NCBI GenBank assembly: GCA_902786745.1 | Contig: CADADR010000002.1 | Span: forward strand, 359,397-423,396 | DNA length: 64,000 nt | Origin: an uncultured Bacteroidia bacterium | Lineage (GTDB): Bacteria; Bacteroidota; Bacteroidia; Bacteroidales; F082 | Reading direction: 5' to 3' | Shown: piece after piece, positions 1 through 8,710 of the stretch | How the letters are laid out: every line of letters starts with the position of its first letter | Position numbering within the stretch: position 1 is the first letter of the stretch | Translations under genes and position numbers: made by a program | Notes under the pieces: generated by a model | Databases searched by the model: none | Told to the model about the DNA's origin: nothing | What the model saw: the letters and a program-made list of their open reading frames with translations, nothing else

Positions 1-357
1 AGAATAAAATGTATCAACATATAACAGTGCAGAAGACAAAAAATTTTCAGTACAATTATTGTTTTCATTAGTAATAATCTTAGAAAAAGCATCTATTTCA
101 CTCTTCCGGAACTGCATAAGCATCATGCTTTTCTGATACTCCAATTCTTTACTCAAACGAATTTCATCTTTTTCCGAAACAGCATTTGTCAACTTTACAA
201 ATACATATACATTAATCGCAGTAAGGATTGGCATCATTATCCCGTTAAATATGGCACTGAATTCAAGCCATGAACGATTTGCATTGACAGCCAATAAACA
301 CAAAATCATCATCAAAATAACGATTACACTTACAATTATCGACAGACTCCTCTTCAT
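1..357 (-). CDS. Partial small membrane protein, C-terminus off the left edge
   Basis: Reading the minus strand from ATG at 357 gives 119 codons with no stop before the window edge. The product begins MKRSLSIIVSVIVILMMILC and has two hydrophobic segments (about residues 5-25 and 33-55). A charged, helical, probably cytoplasmic region follows, starting around AVSEKDEIRLSKELEYQKS. I do not recognise a family; small two-TM proteins with a coiled tail often accompany conflict or mobile genes, but that is only context. It starts 7 bases after the stop of the T5orf172 gene at 365, so the two are probably co-transcribed. Like that gene it is A+T-rich compared with the rest of the window. Confidence 0.6.
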   Translation of the reverse strand, partial: MKRSLSIIVSVIVILMMILCLLAVNANRSWLEFSAIFNGIMMPILTAINVYVFVKLTNAVSEKDEIRLSKELEYQKSMMLMQFRKSEIDAFSKIITNENNNCTENFLSSALLYVDTFYS

Positions 358-364
358 ATCTTTT

Positions 365-1606
365 TTATGATAGTGTTTTTATAATATCTAAAACATCTTT
401 TTCGTCCAAAGCGAACCACTCCCCTCTTAATCTCTTTTCTCCAAAAGCTTTATGTAATGCAGATTCTATCGCTTCAGCAATAGTCCTCGTTGGATATTCT
501 TTGGCACATAAAAGAACAATGGTAGGTTTTTCACTTTGCAAAGTCCTTTCTCTGTATTCAGGTTTATTTGAAATGCCAATTTTATGGTAACCATTAGATT
601 CATCCTTCATAAGATAAACATAGCATGATGATTCTTTTGTCTCATTTAAAGATTCCTTAGGCCTTTCATCTTGAAATTCATTCTTAAAATCAACAGAATC
701 AATTTGAACACCACATTCAGCCAAAGCTTTTATAAATTTTTGAAAATAGAGCATAAATGTTAGTGAAGCAAAGTCGTTTTCTCTTTTTAAATCGATTGGG
801 GCATCGCCATTTTGGAAATCGCAGCTAATTGCAACCAAATTCTCTGAAGCAAATACTTGAATATCTTGAGGCAACATTGAAAAACTCACCTGCTTATAAT
901 TTGAATTACTTGTATTAGATGCTGCTTTTTTTAGTTGGTATTCTAAATGTCTATTATTTTCAAAAACAAAATGGAACGTATCTCCCTTAACAAATTTGTG
1001 TCGCGAAAACTCTTTCTTATCAAACTGAAAAACAAATTGCTCTCTTGTATTTTCAAGTCGCACGAATGGAAAAGGATAATAATTTGTAGGCTTATCAAAA
1101 GGAGAATATCTTAATTGAAAGGCATCTCTATTATACAGCAAATCATTATGCCCGCAGCCATGTTTCCATACAATCTTTTTATCTCCTTTGAATACATCAT
1201 CAGCAATTACATAATTGCAATAATGGTCAATAAATACATTTGCCATTTCTTCATCACTATCCATTTTTCGGCAGAATACAATATCATCATACAAACGAAC
1301 TACAGAAATTTTCGTGTCCAAGATTTTAGCTTCAGAAAAATCATAATATGCTGAGACTGGAATCGTCAAATCAATTTTATATTTTATTCTCGCAAGAGAA
1401 TACTTATCAACTGATTTACAGAAAACAATAGAACCTACTACATCTCCATTTTGGAGTCGATAATAAAAGCCTCGTTGATTATTCATCAACTCACTTTTAT
1501 CATAACGTATATAGAAATCATCAAAATCATCTACTTGATTTTTAATGTCTTCAATTTCTTTACGCTGCGATTCTGAAATAAAATCTCTCAGATAATATTC
1601 TTTCAT
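365..1606 (-). CDS. T5orf172/MUG113 (GIY-YIG-like) domain protein
   Basis: 413 residues. The last 90 or so resemble the T5orf172/MUG113 branch of the GIY-YIG superfamily: CYVYLMKDESNGYHKIGIS (the YVYLM...KIGIS core), then an Arg-rich helix and the late EWFAL motif followed by an acidic helix. Residues 1-310 are not recognised; they are rich in Phe, Tyr, Asp and Lys and have no signal peptide or membrane segment. In this superfamily the domain is linked to DNA cleavage or binding and is common in phage and mobile-element proteins. The gene is A+T-rich and its codon use differs from the neighbouring HAD and Tex genes, which suggests acquisition. It lies 18 bases downstream of the HAD gene on the same strand and 7 bases before the partial membrane gene. 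The domain call is fairly sure, the biological role is not. Confidence 0.65.
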   Translation of the reverse strand: MKEYYLRDFISESQRKEIEDIKNQVDDFDDFYIRYDKSELMNNQRGFYYRLQNGDVVGSIVFCKSVDKYSLARIKYKIDLTIPVSAYYDFSEAKILDTKISVVRLYDDIVFCRKMDSDEEMANVFIDHYCNYVIADDVFKGDKKIVWKHGCGHNDLLYNRDAFQLRYSPFDKPTNYYPFPFVRLENTREQFVFQFDKKEFSRHKFVKGDTFHFVFENNRHLEYQLKKAASNTSNSNYKQVSFSMLPQDIQVFASENLVAISCDFQNGDAPIDLKRENDFASLTFMLYFQKFIKALAECGVQIDSVDFKNEFQDERPKESLNETKESSCYVYLMKDESNGYHKIGISNKPEYRERTLQSEKPTIVLLCAKEYPTRTIAEAIESALHKAFGEKRLRGEWFALDEKDVLDIIKTLS

Positions 1607-1624
1607 GATTATCAGCTTTAAACA

Positions 1625-2227
1625 TCACTTTATTTCTAGTGAAGCAATCACTACCTCTAGTTGCTCTTTCCCCTCAAACAATATCCCCGTGATTCCCAAG
1701 GCATTCGCGGCGGCAACATTATTCGGGTTATCATCAATAAACACAGTCTCCTCTGCTTTGATGCCGAAGCGCTGCAAGGCTAATTGGAAAATCCTCGGGT
1801 CGGGCTTCATCACCCGCTCGATGCCCGAAATCACCATGTCCTCCATGAGGTTGAGGACGGGATAGACCGGCCTTACCAAGGCGAAGGTCTCCTCCGACCA
1901 GTTGGACAGCCCAAACACACGGTATCCTTTGGCTTTCAATTCCTTGACATACTCCTCCATGCCAGGAATCTGCCCACCCATCATTTTCATGAACTCGCCG
2001 TAATACAGCTCAATTTCCTTCTTCCACTCGGGATGCTCGGCGATAAGTTCCGCCGTGCCTTCCGCAATGGGACGGCCGTTGTCGTGCTGGGCATTCCACT
2101 CGTAAGTGCAGATGTGGGTGAGGAACCACTCGGCCTTGTCCACATCACCGAAATAAGGGTCATAGAGATAATGCGGGTTCCAGTCGAGGAGCACGCCGCC
2201 GTAGTCGAATATCAGGTTTTTGATCAT
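1625..2227 (-). CDS. HAD-superfamily hydrolase, YihX-like sugar-phosphate phosphatase
   Basis: 200 residues, the normal size for a subfamily IA HAD phosphatase. Motif I is FDYGGVLLDW with the nucleophile Asp8; as in E. coli YihX the second motif-I acid is replaced (DxG in place of DxD). Motif II is GLSNWS, the motif III lysine lies in MKPDP, and motif IV is FIDDNPNNV. An alpha-helical cap lies between residues about 20 and 90. Family members dephosphorylate small phosphometabolites such as glucose 1-phosphate; the substrate here is unknown. ATG at 2227 is preceded by a minus-strand promoter box at 2244-2251, giving a leader of about 10 bases. It is divergent from tex. Confidence 0.8.
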   Translation of the reverse strand: MIKNLIFDYGGVLLDWNPHYLYDPYFGDVDKAEWFLTHICTYEWNAQHDNGRPIAEGTAELIAEHPEWKKEIELYYGEFMKMMGGQIPGMEEYVKELKAKGYRVFGLSNWSEETFALVRPVYPVLNLMEDMVISGIERVMKPDPRIFQLALQRFGIKAEETVFIDDNPNNVAAANALGITGILFEGKEQLEVVIASLEIK

Positions 2228-2243
2228 TGTCTATATTTTGCCG

Positions 2244-2251
2244 CAAAGTTA
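2244..2251 (-). promoter_or_regulatory. Bacteroidota -7 box for the HAD gene
   Basis: The minus strand reads TAACTTTG, a full match to TAnnTTTG, 17 bases upstream of the HAD start at 2227. It is back to back with the tex promoter. Confidence 0.6.
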
Positions 2252-2273
2252 ACGAAAAACTCAAAGAAAACCG

Positions 2274-2281
2274 TATTTTTG
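2274..2281 (+). promoter_or_regulatory. Bacteroidota -7 box for tex
   Basis: TATTTTTG followed by C matches TAnnTTTGC, 20 bases before the tex ATG. No clear -33 TTTG was seen. Confidence 0.6.
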
Positions 2282-2300
2282 CATCTTTAAAACTGAAATT

Positions 2301-4436
2301 ATGCCCAACACCATAGACTTCGCTGCGCAAATCGCGCAGGAACTCAACCTCGCCGCTCACCATGTGGCCAATGTCATTCGCCTCTTCGACGAAGGCGCCA
2401 CCATCCCCTTCATCGCCCGCTACCGTAAGGAAATGACAGGCACGATGAATGAAGAGAATGTGGCAGGTGTGCAAAAACGCCTCGAACAACTCGTTGAGCT
2501 CCAAAAGCGTAAGGAAAGCGTCATCGCCTCCATCCGCGAGCAGGAGAAACTTACGCCCGAACTGGAACAAAAGATACTGAACGCCAAGACCTTGCAAGAG
2601 GTAGAAGACCTCTACCTCCCCTACAAGCCCAAGCGTCGCACCCGCGCTGCCATCGCCCGCGAGAAAGGTTTGGAGCCACTGGCCGCACAAATCATGGCGC
2701 AGAATGTAGACATGGTAGACCGCCTCGCTGCGCGCTATGTCAACGCAGGCAAGGGTGTCAACGACATCGAGGAAGCCCTGCAAGGCGCGAAGGACATCAT
2801 GGCCGAGTGGGTCTCGGAGAACATCAACGGGCGCAACCGCATCCGCAAGATCTTCCATATGCAGGGCGACATCAGCTCTGCCGTGGTCAAAGGCAAGGAA
2901 GAGGAAGGCAAAACCTACCAACAGTATTTCGACTTCCGCGAGCCAATTTCCGAAGCGCCCTCGCATCGCCTCCTCGCCCTGTTCCGTGCCGAGGAAGAAG
3001 GCATGGTGAAGCTGAAAATCAAGGTGGATGACGACTTTGTGCTAAACTCACTGGAGAGCATCTTCCTGAAGAATGACAACGAATCATCGGAACTCGTACG
3101 TGAGGCCATCGCCGACTCATGGAAACGCCTCTTGGAGCCTTCCATCGAGACCGAGATCCGCAATTATTATAAGGAGAAGGCCGATGAGACCGCCATCCGT
3201 GTCTTCGCCGAGAACCTCAAGCAACTGCTCCTCGCCGCCCCTATGGGTCAGAAACGCGTCCTCGCCATCGACCCAGGTTTCCGTACAGGTTGCAAAGTGG
3301 TGGTTTTGAGCGAGACCGGTGCCTTATTGCATAACGAAACCATCTTCCCTCACCCGCCCAAGTCGGACACGGTGGGTGCCATGCGCAAGATCAAGAGCCT
3401 AGTGGACGCCTACCGCATCAAGGTCATCGCCATCGGCAACGGCACGGCGGGACGCGAAACCGAGGACTTCATCCGCTCCATCAAGTTCGACCGCGACCTG
3501 ATGGCCGTGATGGTGAGCGAAAGTGGCGCTTCCGTCTATTCCGCCTCCAAGATCGCCCGCGACGAGTTCCCCGACTACGACATCACTGTGCGCGGTGCCG
3601 TCAGCATCGGTCGCCGACTGATGGACCCGCTGGCCGAGTTGGTAAAGATAGACCCGAAGAGCATCGGCGTGGGACAGTACCAGCACGACGTGGACCAAAA
3701 GAAACTCGGCGAGAGCCTCGACCAGACCGTGGAGAGTTGCGTCAACGCCGTCGGCGTGGAACTCAACACTGCCAGCCAACAGCTGCTGTCGTATGTGAGC
3801 GGCGTGGGTCCTACCTTGGCTTACAACATCGTCCACTACCGCGACGAAATCGGTGGCTTCAAGACACGCCAACAGCTCTATGGCGTGCCGCGCCTCGGCG
3901 ACAAGGCCTTCGAACAATGTGCCGGCTTCCTGCGCATCCATAATGGTGACAACCCCTTGGACCAGAGTGCCGTACACCCCGAGAGCTACCACATCGTGGA
4001 AAAGATGGCCAAGAAACTGGGCGTGAAAGTCAAAGACCTCATCGGTAACAAGGAACTCATCGCCCGAATCAAGCCGGAGGAGTTTGTAGAAGAGCATTTC
4101 GGCTTGGAGACCATCAACGACATCCTCACCGAGTTGGACAAACCCGGCCGTGACCCGCGTAAGACCTTTGAGGCCTTTGAGTTTGACAAGAACATCCGAG
4201 AAGTCAAGGACTTGCGTGTCGGCATGACCTTGAATGGCATCATCACCAACATCACCGCTTTCGGCGCCTTTGTCGACATAGGCGTGCACCAGGACGGCCT
4301 CGTCCACATCAGCCAGATGGCCGACCATTACATCAAAGACCCGAACGAATTGGTACATTTGAACCAAAAGGTTCGCGTGAAGGTGCTCGATGTCGATGTA
4401 AACCGCAACAGAATCAGTTTAACCATGAAACTATAA
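2301..4436 (+). CDS. tex: Tex family RNA-binding transcription accessory protein
   Basis: 711 residues, the usual Tex length. Domains in order: N-terminal helical Tex domain (residues 1-190, with IPFIARYRKEMTG), YqgF/RNase H-like domain (from about 318, VLAIDPGFRTGCKVVVL), helix-hairpin-helix region (about 480-560, VGPTLAYNIVHYRDEIGGF), and a C-terminal S1 RNA-binding domain (about 638-711, GMTLNGIITNITAFGAFVDI). Tex proteins bind nucleic acid and are linked to transcription and RNA quality control in the cytoplasm. The ATG at 2301 starts the conserved N-terminus and lies 20 bases after a promoter box. The C10 peptidase gene follows after 19 bases. Confidence 0.95.
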   Translation: MPNTIDFAAQIAQELNLAAHHVANVIRLFDEGATIPFIARYRKEMTGTMNEENVAGVQKRLEQLVELQKRKESVIASIREQEKLTPELEQKILNAKTLQEVEDLYLPYKPKRRTRAAIAREKGLEPLAAQIMAQNVDMVDRLAARYVNAGKGVNDIEEALQGAKDIMAEWVSENINGRNRIRKIFHMQGDISSAVVKGKEEEGKTYQQYFDFREPISEAPSHRLLALFRAEEEGMVKLKIKVDDDFVLNSLESIFLKNDNESSELVREAIADSWKRLLEPSIETEIRNYYKEKADETAIRVFAENLKQLLLAAPMGQKRVLAIDPGFRTGCKVVVLSETGALLHNETIFPHPPKSDTVGAMRKIKSLVDAYRIKVIAIGNGTAGRETEDFIRSIKFDRDLMAVMVSESGASVYSASKIARDEFPDYDITVRGAVSIGRRLMDPLAELVKIDPKSIGVGQYQHDVDQKKLGESLDQTVESCVNAVGVELNTASQQLLSYVSGVGPTLAYNIVHYRDEIGGFKTRQQLYGVPRLGDKAFEQCAGFLRIHNGDNPLDQSAVHPESYHIVEKMAKKLGVKVKDLIGNKELIARIKPEEFVEEHFGLETINDILTELDKPGRDPRKTFEAFEFDKNIREVKDLRVGMTLNGIITNITAFGAFVDIGVHQDGLVHISQMADHYIKDPNELVHLNQKVRVKVLDVDVNRNRISLTMKL

Positions 4437-4455
4437 GAACGCATTATTGAGCCAT

Positions 4456-6891
4456 ATGAAACGTATCCTTTTACTCTGCCTTGCCGTTTTCGGGCTGACG
4501 ATGTGCACCTTGGCACATCCCGTCAACCCTGAAACCGCCACAACCATAGCTGCCCGCTATATGGGCACCCACGATTTGCAGCTTACAGCCACCTATCGGA
4601 TGGACAATGGCATCGCCGCCTTTTATGTCTTCAACACCTCCGATGGCTTCGTCATCGTGGCGGCCGACGACTGTGAGACGCCCATCATCGGCTATTCCCA
4701 TGAAGGTCGCTTCGACCCAAACAATGTGCCAATACAGTTGGAAGGCTTTCTCCAGGATTTTGCCGAAAGAATACAATACGGCATTGAAAACCATATTGTG
4801 GCGGATGCAACCACAATAAAACAATGGGAGTCGGTTAAAACCACAGGAAAGCTCACGGACAGCAAATCAGCGAAATCCGTTCCCGCCCTGCTCACCAGCA
4901 AATGGCATCAAGGATGTCTATACAACAGCCTTTGCCCAACGATGCAAGGCCCTTGCGACCATGCTGAAGTGGGTTGTGTGGCGGTTGCCATGGCACAAAT
5001 CATGCACTATTGGGGTTATCCAACTACAGGTTGGGGATCTCACTCCTATTCCAATGGAGGTATTACGCTCTCCGCTGATTTCGGCAACACCACCTACGAC
5101 TGGGAACACATGCCAGACTCCCTGACCGAGAATTCCAGCGAGGCCGAGATTGAGGCAGTGGCGACCTTACTGTACCATTGCGGTGTTGCGGTAGAGATGA
5201 GTTATGGCGTAAATGGCTCTACCTCAACTTCAAAAAAAATTCCTGATGCCCTAATACGGTATTTCAATTATTCCAAGCACATCCATAGGGAAAAACGAAG
5301 CGATTTCAGCGATGAAGAATGGTTGACTCTTATAAAAAACAGTCTTGATTCACTACGGCCTGTACAGTATTCCGGTTTTGGTGTCGGAATTGGCCACGCC
5401 TTTGTGTGCGACGGCTATGACGAGAACGACCTGCTGCATTTCAACTGGGGATGGGGTGGCAATGCCAACGGCTATTTTGCTTTAGGAAACTTGAATCCCA
5501 ATGGATACAACCTTAATACCGACAACTATGCCGTTTTTGACATCATTCCACAATACGAGCCATATATCGTCACTGCATCAGCTTTTCCATCCACGGCCGG
5601 CACCGTTCATGGAAATGGTGAATACCATCGTGGCGAATCATGTACGCTAGCTGCAACGCCTGTCGAAAATTCCAGATTTTTATATTGGAAGAAAAACGGT
5701 GAAATTCTATCCCGAGCCACATCATACACTTTTGAGGTATTGGATGACATCGACGACATTGAAGCCAACTTCTCTTACATGCCCATAAAGCAAATCACGG
5801 CATCTTACTTCCCTGAAGCAAACAACCCAAACAGCCTTTGTGTGAGTTTGTCGTGGACCTTTGGAGACACCGAATGGACTCTTTTGAAACAATTTGACAT
5901 TAACAAAGCAGATGGGTTGGTTACTGATGGAGAATACATCTACACCTACAATCGTTCCTCGAATCCTCCTCCGCCATTCATCTTTGGGAAATATACCATG
6001 GATGGTGAGTTGATAGATAGTTTCGACATTATTGGTGCTGTCCCTGACGGCATGGGATGGGATGGAAATTACTTTTATTCCAGCAATAATAAACAATATT
6101 ACAATGCTTTCTATCTGTATTGTTACGATCTTGACCGCAAAATGCTAATTGATAGCACACATATGCACATGCAGTTTACCCTCTGCTCATACGATGCTGA
6201 AAATGACGGTTTTTGGCTCTGCAATTCTTATTATGACAAGCACATTATTCTCAAAGACCGTCAAAGTCAGACTCTAATAAATGGCCCGACATTGACATTA
6301 CATGACGATCCTTGTGGCTTGGGAGTAATCACAGCTACTGATGGAACCCGACATCTATTGATCCTTGACCAACAAGGTGGCATTTCCGATTATGACATTT
6401 CCAACAACAGTCTTAACAAGCATCCTCATTTGAATGTGCAAGGATCCTTCACAGGAGCCTCTATGGGAAAATACGAAGGCAAGGATGCCATGTTTGTCGT
6501 CACCAACAATTATTACGCTACTAATTCCGCCGTTCACATTTATGAAATCAACCACCATCTGCCACAAATCATAGGTTATAGAATTCATCGCTCAGACAAT
6601 GAAGGACAAACTGTGATACTTGCCGATGAGGTTACCAATACTTCTTTCATTGACTCCACTTGGAATGAAATCAACGCTGGCACTTACCGTTTCGGAATAA
6701 GCGAGGTATACGCCAACGGCAACGAGTCGGAAATCATCTGGTCCGAGCCCATCGTGAAGAACGACTTCGGGACCAATGAAAATCACGATGAGCCCGAGGA
6801 CCCAACCGTTAAAAAACTGCTCGAGGACGGCCATATCGTCATCATCAAGGACGGAAAACGATACAATGTTTCAGGACAGCAATTGAATTGA
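4456..6891 (+). CDS. Secreted C10 (streptopain-like) cysteine peptidase with propeptide and C-terminal propeller-like region
   Basis: 811 residues from the ATG at 4456; an in-frame TTG at 4447 would only lengthen the signal peptide by three residues. Seen: signal peptide MKRILLLCLAVFGLTMC, a Spi-type propeptide (about 20-115), then a C10 catalytic domain with Cys174 in VGCVAVAMAQIM, His314 in GHAFVCDGYD, and the NWGWGG motif. After about residue 380 come a small beta domain and a region of repeated short beta strands (about 470-710, propeller-like). The last residues (VKKLLEDGHIVIIKDGKRY) resemble type IX-type C-terminal signals of Bacteroidales. C10 peptidases (streptopain, prevotellal interpain) degrade host or dietary protein outside the cell. 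Base composition drops toward A+T across about 5600-6700, which may mark a domain acquired separately. Confidence 0.88.
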   Translation: MKRILLLCLAVFGLTMCTLAHPVNPETATTIAARYMGTHDLQLTATYRMDNGIAAFYVFNTSDGFVIVAADDCETPIIGYSHEGRFDPNNVPIQLEGFLQDFAERIQYGIENHIVADATTIKQWESVKTTGKLTDSKSAKSVPALLTSKWHQGCLYNSLCPTMQGPCDHAEVGCVAVAMAQIMHYWGYPTTGWGSHSYSNGGITLSADFGNTTYDWEHMPDSLTENSSEAEIEAVATLLYHCGVAVEMSYGVNGSTSTSKKIPDALIRYFNYSKHIHREKRSDFSDEEWLTLIKNSLDSLRPVQYSGFGVGIGHAFVCDGYDENDLLHFNWGWGGNANGYFALGNLNPNGYNLNTDNYAVFDIIPQYEPYIVTASAFPSTAGTVHGNGEYHRGESCTLAATPVENSRFLYWKKNGEILSRATSYTFEVLDDIDDIEANFSYMPIKQITASYFPEANNPNSLCVSLSWTFGDTEWTLLKQFDINKADGLVTDGEYIYTYNRSSNPPPPFIFGKYTMDGELIDSFDIIGAVPDGMGWDGNYFYSSNNKQYYNAFYLYCYDLDRKMLIDSTHMHMQFTLCSYDAENDGFWLCNSYYDKHIILKDRQSQTLINGPTLTLHDDPCGLGVITATDGTRHLLILDQQGGISDYDISNNSLNKHPHLNVQGSFTGASMGKYEGKDAMFVVTNNYYATNSAVHIYEINHHLPQIIGYRIHRSDNEGQTVILADEVTNTSFIDSTWNEINAGTYRFGISEVYANGNESEIIWSEPIVKNDFGTNENHDEPEDPTVKKLLEDGHIVIIKDGKRYNVSGQQLN

Positions 6892-6933
6892 CGCTGAAGC
6901 CATTACTCGTTTTTTTACAAACACAATACTCTT

Positions 6934-6968
6934 TTTGGGAAACAATGTTTATTATTTCCTTATTTTTG
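6934..6968 (+). promoter_or_regulatory. Promoter with -33 TTTG and -7 TATTTTTG
   Basis: TTTG at 6934-6937 and TATTTTTG at 6961-6968 are separated by 23 bases, the same spacing seen in the rRNA promoter at the right end. The small lipoprotein start follows 20 bases downstream. Confidence 0.6.
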
Positions 6969-6987
6969 CGCATTAAAGTTTTTTACC

Positions 6988-7086
6988 ATGATGCGTTATA
7001 GAACCATTTGTTTATTGCTCATCCCATTCCTTCTTTTGGGATGTGGCAAAAAGAAAGCGGACAATAAAACGTTTTTTCACCGATAA
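6988..7086 (+). CDS. 32-residue predicted lipoprotein
   Basis: A short reading frame beginning with two Met codons encodes MMRYRTICLLLIPFLLLGCG and then a short polar tail rich in Lys. It has a textbook lipobox (LLLGC with Cys19) but only 13 residues after it. It has its own good promoter and sits 46 bases before the outer-membrane barrel gene, so it is probably the first gene of that unit. It may be a real small lipoprotein (lysis or lysozyme-inhibitor type peptides are this small) or the remnant of a larger lipoprotein whose 3' end was lost. No function can be assigned. Confidence 0.5.
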   Translation: MMRYRTICLLLIPFLLLGCGKKKADNKTFFHR

Positions 7087-7132
7087 GACAATAATTCAAG
7101 CCCAATAGAGTTTATCAAACAAACATAATAAA

Positions 7133-7993
7133 ATGAAGAAATCCCGAATAATTGCCCTCGCATTTGCATTGTTGCTCTCTGCGCCCACCCTGCTTCGCGC
7201 ACAAATCATCAAAGGTGAGCTATTCTTGGGCAGCAACATCTGCCAAGTGGACGGCGACGAATGCTACCGTTACAGGAAACTTGGCGTCCACGCCGGAGCC
7301 GGTGCCCTAGTGCCTATCACCAATTACCTCGACGCCGGACTCGAGGTGCTCTTTGGCCAGAAAGGCGCTTACAAACGCGACTCGCTCAACTACCACCTCG
7401 GCTATTTCACCGGACGTTACAACCTGACGCTCAATTATGTGGAAGTCCCCGTCATGCTTTACCTCCACGACAGCAGATTCGCTTTCGGCCTCGGTGTCTC
7501 CTACGGCCGACTGGTGGGCCTGACCGAGAAGATCGACGGCGTCAATTCAACCATAGGCATTGGCGACGGACAACTGCATTGGAAAGAAGGCGTTGAGGGC
7601 ATGCCCGACATCAGCGAGGTGCAGGACATCAAAGAGCTTTCCAACATCATCTACAACGCCGGCTATCCGACCACCGAACAAGAGAAAGACCTCATCCCGA
7701 AGCTTGTCGACAATTCCGTCAACTACCGTCCCCACGACTTCAACATCTGTGTCGACGTCAAAGCGCGGGTATGGAACGGCCTCTATGCAGAATTGCGTTA
7801 CCAGTATTCTCTCGTCCCCATCCGCACCCGTCTGTTCCACAACAAGCTGAACCCCAATGAACTGATCGACGACATCAGGGTGCCTGCCTTGCAGAGACAA
7901 TATAACAATTCATATACCCTTAGGCTGGTTTACCTCTTCAACGAACGTCGTAGCAAAGCCAACCAGGCGGTGAATAAGATGGGCGGACAATAA
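7133..7993 (+). CDS. PorT-like outer-membrane beta-barrel protein
   Basis: 286 residues. Signal peptide MKKSRIIALAFALLLSAPTL ending near LRAQ, then alternating hydrophobic/polar strands with aromatic girdles (YLDAGLEVLFGQKGAYKR, YNLTLNYVEVPVMLYL, YNNSYTLRLVYLF), typical of the eight-stranded outer-membrane barrels of Bacteroidota. The motif YVEVPVMLY is characteristic of PorT-family barrels. The middle insert (about residues 140-190, KEGVEGMPDISEVQDIKEL) is acidic and may be an extracellular loop. There is no promoter box between it and the upstream 32-residue lipoprotein, so the two are likely co-transcribed. It converges with trmN6 3 bases away. Confidence 0.7.
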   Translation: MKKSRIIALAFALLLSAPTLLRAQIIKGELFLGSNICQVDGDECYRYRKLGVHAGAGALVPITNYLDAGLEVLFGQKGAYKRDSLNYHLGYFTGRYNLTLNYVEVPVMLYLHDSRFAFGLGVSYGRLVGLTEKIDGVNSTIGIGDGQLHWKEGVEGMPDISEVQDIKELSNIIYNAGYPTTEQEKDLIPKLVDNSVNYRPHDFNICVDVKARVWNGLYAELRYQYSLVPIRTRLFHNKLNPNELIDDIRVPALQRQYNNSYTLRLVYLFNERRSKANQAVNKMGGQ

Positions 7994-7996
7994 AAA

Positions 7997-8710
7997 CTAA
8001 TATCCTAGGTAATAGTCTTTTAAGAATACACCATATTCTTTCGTGAAACCTTTGTCCTCGTCTCTGATGACAAAGGTTTCCTCTTTTATCTCGGCACTTT
8101 TCTCGAGCCCCAACTCCAAATTGACACGGTTGGGTTCCTTCCCCGCTATCGGGATGATGGTCATCCTCTTGTGAAGATAAAGGCCGTAACGCTCCGCGGT
8201 ATCCAGAAACTCCACTGACACATCGGCGGGCAGCACCAAGGCAAAGCGTCCATCAGGCTGCATCAAGCGAACCACCTCACGACATATTTTGGCATAGGTC
8301 AGCCCTGCGTCGTTGTGCCGTGCCCGGCTCTTACGCTCCGAGTCGCATTTCGAGAAACGGTTGAAGAATGGTGGGTTGGAAACAATGAGGTCGTATCTCT
8401 TATCCGTTTGGAAATCAACGATATCGACGCAATAGGCCTTCAGATGCTCGCGCCATTGCGAGGCCTCGAAGTTGTCTGTAGCCTCCTCTATTGAAGCCTT
8501 GTCAATATCGACCGCGTCCACGTGCGCCACACCCTTCTGCGATAGCATGAGCGGCAGCAGGCCACAGCCTGTGCCAATATCCAGCACAACATCCGTCGGC
8601 TTGACATCGGTCCAGCGCCCCAGCAAAATGGCATCGGTGCCCACCTTCATCGTCGAGCGATGATGATAGAGACTGAAATGCTTGAAGTGGAAGGGGCGCG
8701 CATCGGTCAT
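7997..8710 (-). CDS. trmN6: tRNA1(Val) (adenine37-N6)-methyltransferase
   Basis: 237 residues, matching the YfiC/TrmN6 family. SAM-binding motif I is DIGTGCGLL (residues 44-52) and the adenine-N6 catalytic motif is NPPF (112-115), preceded by YDLIVS. It begins with the family-typical FHFKHFSLYHHRSTMKVGTD. The enzyme uses S-adenosylmethionine to methylate A37 next to the anticodon of tRNA1(Val). Its start overlaps the stop of rimM by 4 bases, so it is the second gene of a two-gene RNA-maturation operon. Confidence 0.9.
   Translation of the reverse strand: MTDARPFHFKHFSLYHHRSTMKVGTDAILLGRWTDVKPTDVVLDIGTGCGLLPLMLSQKGVAHVDAVDIDKASIEEATDNFEASQWREHLKAYCVDIVDFQTDKRYDLIVSNPPFFNRFSKCDSERKSRARHNDAGLTYAKICREVVRLMQPDGRFALVLPADVSVEFLDTAERYGLYLHKRMTIIPIAGKEPNRVNLELGLEKSAEIKEETFVIRDEDKGFTKEYGVFLKDYYLGY

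Noticed and set aside
4447..4455. TTG start for the C10 peptidase
   Set aside because: It adds only three polar residues before a good signal peptide; ATG 4456 begins the signal directly.
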